From contig JAHFHC010000016.1 of NCBI GenBank assembly GCA_023247085.1, positions 1 to 19,108 on the forward strand: DNA of 19,108 nucleotides. Reading direction: 5' to 3'. The position numbers and the translations under genes were made by a program. Numbering within the stretch: the stretch's first letter is position 1; each line of letters opens with the position of its first letter. The DNA is from Microcaldota archaeon (GTDB lineage Archaea; Micrarchaeota; Micrarchaeia; Norongarragalinales; UBA8480). Shown here one piece after another: positions 13,460-19,108 of this stretch. The notes under the pieces were generated by a model, which was given only the letters and a program-made list of their open reading frames with translations, ran no database searches and had not been told where the DNA came from.

Positions 13460-13594
13460 ATGAAAAAAACAACCAAGACAAAGGCAAAAGATAAAAGTAC
13501 AAACGCAACGAAAATGACTTGCGATTGTGGTTCAGGCAAAAAGTCTGAAGCACGTTGTACAACAAATAGCGGCTCATGCAGTGGCTGTTGTTAA
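13460..13594 (+). CDS. 44-residue Cys-rich (metal-binding-like) protein
   Basis: An ATG-initiated frame of 44 residues. A Lys/Thr-rich N-terminal half (about nine Lys in 18 residues) is followed by a Cys/Ser/Gly-rich half with C21, C23, C33, C40, C43 and C44, ending CSGCC. A GGTGA ribosome binding site lies 10-14 nt upstream and overlaps the end of the DUF1761 gene's neighbourhood, and a long T-rich terminator follows. The cysteine arrangement suggests metal or cluster binding, like small metallothionein-type or SEC-C-tail-type peptides, but no family is identified. Confidence 0.65.
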   Translation: MKKTTKTKAKDKSTNATKMTCDCGSGKKSEARCTTNSGSCSGCC

Positions 13595-13598
13595 ACGC

Positions 13599-13630
13599 TT
13601 TTTTCTTATTTTTTTATATTTTTATTTTTC
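13599..13630 (+). terminator. T-rich terminator after the Cys-rich gene
   Basis: Several T runs (TTTTTT, TTTTTTT, then TTTTT) follow directly after the 44-residue gene. Such tracts are sufficient for archaeal transcription termination. No strong hairpin precedes them. Confidence 0.55.
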
Positions 13631-13711
13631 CACTAACTAAAAGCTTATGCGGAACTCTTTCGGGTTGTCCAAAATATTGCTTTAAATACACTTTTAAAAG
13701 TAATGCCCAGA

Positions 13712-13719
13712 TTTATATG
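13712..13719 (+). promoter_or_regulatory. Box A promoter of the ABC-2 exporter
   Basis: TTTATATG lies 23-30 nt ahead of the ATG at 13742, with no ribosome binding site between, as in the other leaderless-looking genes here. Confidence 0.6.
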
Positions 13720-13741
13720 AATACTGTGTTTTAAATTATAC

Positions 13742-14686
13742 ATGTCAATTGTACAAGTTTTAAAATTGGAAAAAAGTTTTGGTGACTTTAAAGCAGTTAA
13801 TAAAATTTCTTTTGAAGTAGAAAAAGGCGAAATTTTTGGCGTTTTAGGGCCAAATGGCGCAGGCAAATCCACAACTCTAAATATGCTTGCAACTTTAATT
13901 GAACCAACAAGCGGAACCGCAGTAATAAATGGTTTTGACATAAAGAAAGACACAAAAAAAGTACAAGAGATAATTGGGCTATGCACTTCAAGCACAAAAT
14001 TTTTTTGGGATTTTAATGCAATAGAAATTTTGAATTATTATGCAATGCTATACGATCTTGATTCTGGCGCAAGAAAACGCAGAATAGCATCTTTGATTGA
14101 ACGATTTGAAATAAGTGAGTTTCAAAACAAAAAATTTGCAGAATTATCCACTGGCATGAAGCAAAAAATTGCTTTAGCAAAATCTTTAATTAATAAACCC
14201 AAAGTGTGGTTTCTTGACGAACCAACAAATGGGCTTGATTTAGAAGTCTCAAAAACAGTACGTAAAGTCATTAGAGATATTGTAAAAGAAGAAAATACAA
14301 CGGTATTGCTAACTTCACATCATTTAAGCGAAGTTGAAGAACTGTCCAAACGAATTGCTTTGATTAACAAAGGAGAATTAGTTGTAGTTGGGAGTATTAA
14401 ACAAGTGAAAGATGGGCTTAATTTTTTTGATACAATTTACTTTACACTTGCGAAACAAAGTGATGCAAGTCAATTGGAATTCATAAAGAAAATAGAAGGT
14501 TTTGAATATATACGCGTTGAAGAAACACGCGTGTTAGTCCGGGCTAGATCTCCACAAAAATTAATTGGCAAACTTATAAATGGATTAGAAAATAAAAATG
14601 TTAAAATTTATGATTTAGAGATAAAGCGCGCTTCACTTGAAGATGCTTTTCTAAAATTAATTAAAGGCGGTTCAGGTTCAAAATGA
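13742..14686 (+). CDS. ABC-2 type transporter, ATP-binding subunit
   Basis: A 314-residue ABC ATPase. Walker A is GPNGAGKST (36-44), the signature motif LSTGM (135-139), Walker B VWFLDE (155-160), the D-loop NGLD and the switch His H193. The C-terminal about 90 residues form the extension seen in DrrA/CcmA-like exporter ATPases. In the Q-loop region (IGLCTSSTKFFWD, 78-90) I do not see the usual Gln. It would energise the permease encoded just downstream, whose ATG overlaps this stop (ATGA). The exported substrate is unknown; drug, lipid or glycan export are all possible. The box A upstream starts this two-gene unit. Confidence 0.93.
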   Translation: MSIVQVLKLEKSFGDFKAVNKISFEVEKGEIFGVLGPNGAGKSTTLNMLATLIEPTSGTAVINGFDIKKDTKKVQEIIGLCTSSTKFFWDFNAIEILNYYAMLYDLDSGARKRRIASLIERFEISEFQNKKFAELSTGMKQKIALAKSLINKPKVWFLDEPTNGLDLEVSKTVRKVIRDIVKEENTTVLLTSHHLSEVEELSKRIALINKGELVVVGSIKQVKDGLNFFDTIYFTLAKQSDASQLEFIKKIEGFEYIRVEETRVLVRARSPQKLIGKLINGLENKNVKIYDLEIKRASLEDAFLKLIKGGSGSK

Positions 14687-15462
14687 CACTAACACAAGCA
14701 AAAGGGCATTTTTATAAACAATACTTAAAATTATTCAAAGCAGCTGGAGAATGGGAATTTATTCTAGTTTATCCGCTAGTACACTTGTTTTCAATGGGTT
14801 TCTTAAGCGCATTCGTGAGCGGAACAGACACCGCGCGTGTTGCACTTACTTACATGTTTGTTGGCGCATTTTCATGGAATTTTTACGTGTTAGCACAAAA
14901 GGGAATTACGTACGGTATTTTGCATGAAATTTGGTCAGATAGCGTTAAACACTTAGCAACTGCACCTGCTGGAATTATAGACTTTATTATCGGTAACGGC
15001 GCATATAGTCTACTAAGCGGATTAATGGCATGGTTATTGATGTATTTATGCGCAAAAATTTTCTTTGCATTTGACATCTTTACCGCTGGGCCAGTACTTG
15101 CATTAGGTCTAATTGGATTATGGCTATACGGAATGGCAGAAGGTTTAATTGTTAATGCCATTATGTTACTAAAAGGTCCAGAATACATGTCAATAACCTG
15201 GATTATAACGGGAATCGTAATGGTAACATCTGCAGTTTATTATCCCCTATCAATTTTACCAGAACCCATCCGCACAGTTGCATCGATATTACCAACAACT
15301 CACGCAATTGAATCAATTAGACAGGCAATTTTAGGTGGAAATTCAGTTACCCCTGGAATAAACGCAGTCCTTTTAGGAATAGCCTACCTGCTAGTGGCAA
15401 GCTTTGTATTTAGTAAAGCATTAACTAGAAGTAAACAAAATGGCACAATACTGAGGTTGTAA
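14683..15462 (+). CDS. ABC-2 type transporter, permease subunit
   Basis: A 259-residue polytopic protein with about six membrane segments. The C-terminal part shows the ABC-2 permease signature: AVYYPLSILPEPIRT, then SILPTTHAIESIRQAILGG (roughly 180-225). It pairs with the ATPase encoded immediately upstream, overlapping it by 4 nt, to make a one-permease, one-ATPase complex, presumably with both subunits duplicated. The substrate is unknown. Position next to glycosyltransferases and UDP-ManNAc genes makes a surface-glycan or lipid role conceivable, but the intervening promoter separates the units. Confidence 0.9.
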   Translation: MTLTQAKGHFYKQYLKLFKAAGEWEFILVYPLVHLFSMGFLSAFVSGTDTARVALTYMFVGAFSWNFYVLAQKGITYGILHEIWSDSVKHLATAPAGIIDFIIGNGAYSLLSGLMAWLLMYLCAKIFFAFDIFTAGPVLALGLIGLWLYGMAEGLIVNAIMLLKGPEYMSITWIITGIVMVTSAVYYPLSILPEPIRTVASILPTTHAIESIRQAILGGNSVTPGINAVLLGIAYLLVASFVFSKALTRSKQNGTILRL

Positions 15463-15473
15463 ATATTTACAAA

Positions 15474-15481
15474 AATATAAT
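15474..15481 (+). promoter_or_regulatory. Box A promoter of the glycosyltransferase pair
   Basis: AATATAAT lies 26-33 nt ahead of the ATG at 15507. The region is AT-rich so chance matches are likely, but the spacing is right and no ribosome binding site is visible. Confidence 0.4.
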
Positions 15482-15506
15482 ACAAAATTACTTTGCTCCC
15501 TTGAAA

Positions 15507-16838
15507 ATGCAAATATTAATGCTACTTGTTTTATTTGCAATTTTTGCAGCATATTCGCTTCAATTTCATGCATTTGCAGCTGATGAATATACTTACATGA
15601 ACAATGCAAGGGCATTTGCAAGTGGAGAACTTGACAAAGCAAGCGACTTAGGCCGTTTTCCAATGTTTTCATTTGTGCTTAGTATTGCGTATAAAATCCT
15701 AGGAGATACAGAAGCAACCGGAAGGGCGCTAAATGTATTTATCGGGTTTTGCACTGCACTTGCAGTACTGTTAATGGTCTACTGGAACCAAAAGAATAAA
15801 GAAGTGGCATTAATAGCCGCTAGTCTTACCGCAACTAATCCTGCATTATTGTTTCTTGCAAGCAGAACTTTTTCAGAACCGCTTTTTATCCTACTGTTAG
15901 TCCTATGCACATGGGTATTGTTACTTGCATTAAAAAATGAAAAATGGTTTATTCCACTTGGAGTTTTACTTGTTTCGCTCATATTAACGCGGTTTGTCGG
16001 ACTTTATTTTATTGTTATTGCAATGGCGTTTTTTGCATTTAAACAGCAAATTCTTCAGACTATACAGCGAAAATGGCTCTATGCTGGAATTTTAGCAGGC
16101 GGTTTGTTTGCATTTTTGCTTGTTTCACAAATTCCAAATGCTTCAAATAATTTTGCAATTTTTATTCAGGATCAAATTTCAGGTAATTTAGCGCTTGCAA
16201 GTGGAAACACAGTCGGACTTGGTTTACCGGACAAAATACCGTCATATCTACTAGTTACACCTTTTCTACTTGGCGCGCCGCTTTTAGTGCTTGCGTGGTT
16301 TGCACTTAAAGATCATAAAAAATTATTTCAAACATTCAAAACTACTTTTTCTGCTGATTTATTTCTACTCAGTGCCATAAGCGTAGTCTTAATTACAATA
16401 ATCATGGAACTACATGGTTTCATAGCACCACGATTGCTTCGCTATGCAGCGGTTGTAATTCCATTCCTAGCAATTTTATTCGCTATGGTTGTCACAAAAT
16501 TTACAGGTATAGATACAGAAAAATTTGCAAAGAAAGTGATGTACGCAATGATTATGCTTAACTTAATTGTCGGATTTGTAGTTGTCGGGTATTTTGGAAG
16601 CTACGAAAAGCACGTGGCATTTAGGGAAGCAGCACTGTACGCCAAAGATAACTGTAATAGTTTTCAAAGCAATATTGACTATGCGCTTCTTTACTATACT
16701 GGACAAAAGAATAGTGATGAAAGTAAGCCAGAATGCTTTGTTTTAAATAATTATGATGGGTTAACAGATAAACCGCCTAGTCAAAGTGGATATTCGTCAG
16801 TTTATCAATATGGAAAGGTAACGGTGTACAAACGATGA
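15507..16838 (+). CDS. GT-C / GT39-like membrane glycosyltransferase
   Basis: 443 residues from the ATG at 15507 (a TTG two codons earlier is also open). The N-terminal helix is followed by an extracytoplasmic loop with the acidic pair in AADEYTYMNNARAFASGE, the typical catalytic position of GT-C enzymes of the PMT/GT39 kind. About ten further membrane helices follow, then a soluble C-terminal domain of about 80 residues containing three Cys. These enzymes take a sugar from a polyprenyl-phosphate donor on the outer face of the membrane and transfer it to a protein, lipid or glycan. The stop overlaps the start of a GT2 gene that could make that donor. Confidence 0.82.
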   Translation: MQILMLLVLFAIFAAYSLQFHAFAADEYTYMNNARAFASGELDKASDLGRFPMFSFVLSIAYKILGDTEATGRALNVFIGFCTALAVLLMVYWNQKNKEVALIAASLTATNPALLFLASRTFSEPLFILLLVLCTWVLLLALKNEKWFIPLGVLLVSLILTRFVGLYFIVIAMAFFAFKQQILQTIQRKWLYAGILAGGLFAFLLVSQIPNASNNFAIFIQDQISGNLALASGNTVGLGLPDKIPSYLLVTPFLLGAPLLVLAWFALKDHKKLFQTFKTTFSADLFLLSAISVVLITIIMELHGFIAPRLLRYAAVVIPFLAILFAMVVTKFTGIDTEKFAKKVMYAMIMLNLIVGFVVVGYFGSYEKHVAFREAALYAKDNCNSFQSNIDYALLYYTGQKNSDESKPECFVLNNYDGLTDKPPSQSGYSSVYQYGKVTVYKR

Positions 16839-17509
16839 CTCAAACAAATTCAATGAAAGTTGTTGCAATTATTCCAACGCTTAATGAAGAAGAAGGCGTT
16901 GCAGATGTAATTAATGGCTTCAAACGCGAAGGAGTAAAGCAAATAATAGTAGCTGACGGCGGATCAACTGACGCTACGCGACAAATAGCCGCTAAAAATG
17001 GCGCAAAAGTGTTAAAAGTTCCTCGAGGAAAAGGGAATGGCTTTAGGGCAACATTACAGCAAATAAAAATTCAAGTTGATTCGATTTATGTTATGATTGA
17101 TGGCGATGCAAGTTACCAGAGTGGCGAAGTGAAAAAGTTACTTAAAGATATTCAAAAGTTTGACGTGGTTACAGGCAAACGACAATTACTAATACATGAT
17201 TTGAAAAGCACAGTGCATGTAATTGGCAATTTTTTTGTTTCTATGCTAGGATCAATAGTTTACTTACACTGGAATCCAGATATATGCACTGGATACTGGG
17301 CATTTCGTGGAAGTGCATTAAAAAAATTAAAAAAAGCATTGACAGCAGAGCGATTTGAATTAGAAGTAGACTTATTTTCAAATACTGCTAAACTTGGCTT
17401 GCATCATAAAACGGTTCCAGTTTCTTATTTAAAACGCAAAGGAGAAAGCAAGCTACATACGCGCGATGTTTTTTTCATATTGAAAAAACTAGTGTCAAAC
17501 CGATTCTAA
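16835..17509 (+). CDS. GT2 glycosyltransferase, dolichol-phosphate-sugar synthase-like
   Basis: A 224-residue GT-A fold enzyme. IIPTLNEEEGV (12-22) is the N-terminal nucleotide-binding start, VADGGSTDAT (39-48) follows, and DGD at 89-91 (YVMIDGDASY) is the metal-binding DxD. A later VTGKRQ and a conserved TGYWAFRG segment fit dolichyl-phosphate mannose or glucose synthases. There is no C-terminal membrane extension. It probably transfers a sugar from a nucleotide donor to a polyprenyl phosphate for use by the membrane transferase encoded upstream, to which it is coupled by a 4-nt overlap. The sugar is unknown. M7 is a possible alternative start. Confidence 0.88.
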   Translation: MTQTNSMKVVAIIPTLNEEEGVADVINGFKREGVKQIIVADGGSTDATRQIAAKNGAKVLKVPRGKGNGFRATLQQIKIQVDSIYVMIDGDASYQSGEVKKLLKDIQKFDVVTGKRQLLIHDLKSTVHVIGNFFVSMLGSIVYLHWNPDICTGYWAFRGSALKKLKKALTAERFELEVDLFSNTAKLGLHHKTVPVSYLKRKGESKLHTRDVFFILKKLVSNRF

Positions 17510-17518
17510 TCTTTCTTG

Positions 17519-18643
17519 CTAATAATAGCGTTTTTCAAAAAAATTTGATGGTTTTACTATTAATTGACCTGACTCATACCTTTTTTGAATTATATCTGCA
17601 ATTTTTTTGCTTACGCCAGGTAAACCAAGTTGACCATTATATTTAGTTGACTTTTCAACTAATACTTTTTCAATCGAATCTAAAATACGTTTTTCATCTA
17701 TACCGGTTAAGCTACAAATCTTTGAAAGCACTTCTGGCCTTTCGGTGTTGTTACGTAATACTAAACAGGGTTTTGATAAGAATAGCGCTTCTTCGGTTAC
17801 TCCGCCTGAATCAGTTAAAATACACTTGCATTCTTTTAATAATTTTAAGAAGTCAAAATATTCAACGGGTTCAATTATCTGAACATTTTTAAGCGAAGCT
17901 AGTTTTTCAAATAATTTATTTTTTAATAAAATAGCTTTTGTTCGTGGATGAATTGGAAATACAAGGTTATGCTTTATCTTTAGTAGAATTGCAATCATCG
18001 TCTGTAATTTTTTTAAGTCATCAACATTTTCTTTTCTATGTATTGTCAATAAACAAAAATCATCAAACTTAACTTCATTTATTATATCTGAAGAGTCTGC
18101 TCGTTTAGCATTTTGAAAGAATGAGTCTACAATTGAGTTTCCAGTAACAACTATTTTATCTTGATCAATTCTTTCCAGCAATAAGTTTTTCTCAGAAATT
18201 TTAGAAGGCGCTAGTAATAATTCCGAACAATGATCTGAAAGTATGCGGTTAACTTCTTCAGGCATTGTGCGATCAAAGCTACGCAGTCCTGCTTCCACGT
18301 GTATAAATGGTACTAGTAATTTTTGACTGGCAAGAGCAGCCGCGAGAACTGAATTAGTGTCTCCTTCAGCTATAACTGCATCTGGAGAATGACGTTTTAT
18401 TACTTCTTCTAGTTTTAGCAACGAAATAGAAGTTTGAAATCCCTGCGAACCTGAACCAACTTCAAGGTCTTCATTTGGTTTTGCTAAATCAAAATCTTCT
18501 AAGAAACTTTTGAAAAGCGAATAATCATAATGTTGCCCAGTTGTAACAAATACGTTTTCTATTTCACGCTGTTTAAATTCATGCATTATCGGAGCCATTT
18601 TTATTAATTCTGGTCTTGTTGAAACAACACTAAGAATTTTCAT
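17519..18643 (-). CDS. wecB: UDP-N-acetylglucosamine 2-epimerase (non-hydrolysing)
   Basis: A 374-residue enzyme of normal family length that interconverts UDP-GlcNAc and UDP-ManNAc in the cytoplasm. Recognisable motifs are TRPELIKMAP (9-18), TTGQHYD (34-40), EGDTNSVLAAALA (93-105), HVEAGLRSFDRTMPEEVNR (115-133), TIHRKEN, HPRT, DSGGVTEEA (UDP binding) and NTERPE. It overlaps the upstream wecC-like gene by 4 nt (ATGA), so epimerase and dehydrogenase are made together to give UDP-ManNAc and then UDP-ManNAcA for surface glycans. It converges on the GT2 gene with only 9 bp between their stops. Confidence 0.94.
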   Translation of the reverse strand: MKILSVVSTRPELIKMAPIMHEFKQREIENVFVTTGQHYDYSLFKSFLEDFDLAKPNEDLEVGSGSQGFQTSISLLKLEEVIKRHSPDAVIAEGDTNSVLAAALASQKLLVPFIHVEAGLRSFDRTMPEEVNRILSDHCSELLLAPSKISEKNLLLERIDQDKIVVTGNSIVDSFFQNAKRADSSDIINEVKFDDFCLLTIHRKENVDDLKKLQTMIAILLKIKHNLVFPIHPRTKAILLKNKLFEKLASLKNVQIIEPVEYFDFLKLLKECKCILTDSGGVTEEALFLSKPCLVLRNNTERPEVLSKICSLTGIDEKRILDSIEKVLVEKSTKYNGQLGLPGVSKKIADIIQKRYESGQLIVKPSNFFEKRYY

Positions 18644-19108
18644 TTTAAGTCACCCCTGCCAATTCCAATTAATGTAAACCCTTTGGGTGTTTTATGAAGC
18701 AAGTGAACGCAGTCAATTATAAGCGGATTTTTCATAGCTTTTTTTACTTCATTCCAATCAATTTCCTGAAATATGGAATGTTTTGTTAATAACATAATGG
18801 CTGATGCATCGCGACAAGCTGTTTTGTAATCTTGAAACATTTCAATTTTTGTTTGAGTTTGCTTTACATGTGGGTCAAAAACACTTACATTAAATTCCTT
18901 TGCTTTAAGTAAATGAATAATTTCAAGAGCGGGAGATTCGCGTATATCATCAACGTTAGGTTTATACGCTATTCCAAGAATTGCAATTTTTGCTTTTTCT
19001 GGAATGTTATGTTTTTCAAGTAAAGAAACTACATGATTTGGCATTGAGTCGTTTATGTTTCGACTGATCGGAATTAATTTTGCTGGAAATTGTTCAGTTA
19101 AAAACCAA
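18640..19108 (-). CDS. wecC: UDP-N-acetyl-D-mannosamine dehydrogenase, C-terminal part (cut by window edge)
   Basis: The frame is open to the right edge of the window; no start is seen. The visible 155 residues begin WFLTEQFPAKLIPISRNIND and continue SMPNHVV, typical of the central domain of UDP-sugar dehydrogenases. Then comes the C-terminal UDP-binding domain: KIAILGIAYKPNVDDIRESPALEI, VSVFDPHV, and a terminal LLHKTPKGFTLIGIGRG. The family oxidises the C6 hydroxyl of a UDP-sugar twice with NAD+; the catalytic Cys lies outside the window. The pairing with wecB makes UDP-ManNAc the likely substrate. A Met at 19044 is internal and not the start. Confidence 0.9.
   Translation of the reverse strand, partial: WFLTEQFPAKLIPISRNINDSMPNHVVSLLEKHNIPEKAKIAILGIAYKPNVDDIRESPALEIIHLLKAKEFNVSVFDPHVKQTQTKIEMFQDYKTACRDASAIMLLTKHSIFQEIDWNEVKKAMKNPLIIDCVHLLHKTPKGFTLIGIGRGDLK

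Noticed and set aside
13645-13997. Two - strand frames opposite the start of the ABC ATPase
   Set aside because: They run over the Walker A region of a clear gene and over its promoter; their sequences are low-complexity translations of the antisense strand.
1-19108. CRISPR arrays, insertion sequences, integrases and rRNA genes
   Set aside because: No regularly spaced repeats of CRISPR length, no transposase or recombinase motifs and no rRNA-like conserved blocks were seen on either strand.

Overview
This window looks like a piece of a compact, AT-rich archaeal genome. The evidence is a tRNA interrupted by two bulge-helix-bulge-type introns and lacking an encoded CCA end, box A (TATA) promoters placed 23-35 nt ahead of several start codons, ribosome binding sites of the GGTGA/GAGG type, a DUF92 membrane protein, a SpoVT/AbrB regulator, and a GT-C transferase paired with a dolichol-phosphate-sugar-synthase-like GT2 enzyme. 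Short genes, many ATGA/GTGA/TTGA overlaps and Cys-rich secreted proteins with archaeal lipoboxes fit a DPANN-type lineage, but that placement is inference; no ribosomal or other phylogenetic marker is present.

Layout. 28-213: tRNA-Thr(CGU) with one anticodon-loop and one T-loop intron. 310-2813: DUF92 membrane protein, thioredoxin reductase and a DUF218/YdcF-type protein, all on the + strand. 2862-7244: a tightly overlapping + strand unit that starts from a clear box A. It encodes a secreted HEKYH protein with a Cys-rich module, a small exported protein, a lipoprotein with a peptidoglycan-binding-like segment plus an HEYGH zinc-peptidase domain, and a histidine phosphatase of the phosphoglycerate mutase clan. 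7255-9557: an accessory zone with six copies of a dyad (consensus AGTTCAT, with GTTC-N10-GAAC arms) around small membrane genes and a protein carrying two halves of a DnaJ-like zinc finger. 8836-10261: four - strand genes (AbrB-type regulator, two unrecognised proteins, a possible winged-helix protein). The AbrB promoter has a TATA box sandwiched between two inverted repeats.

10398-13594: a HAD hydrolase, a 48-residue membrane protein, a multi-pass membrane protein, a lipoprotein with a serine-hydrolase nucleophile motif and Cys-rich tail, a DUF1761 membrane protein, and a 44-residue Cys-rich protein. 13742-15462: a two-gene ABC-2 exporter. 15507-17509: a GT-C membrane glycosyltransferase translationally coupled to a GT2 enzyme. 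17519 to the right edge: wecB and a partial wecC on the - strand, which make UDP-ManNAc and then UDP-ManNAcA. The last four genes together suggest surface glycan or glycoprotein synthesis.

The most unusual items are the two-intron tRNA, the secreted two-peptidase operon, the split DnaJ-finger protein, and the repeated dyad element linked to the small regulator cluster.
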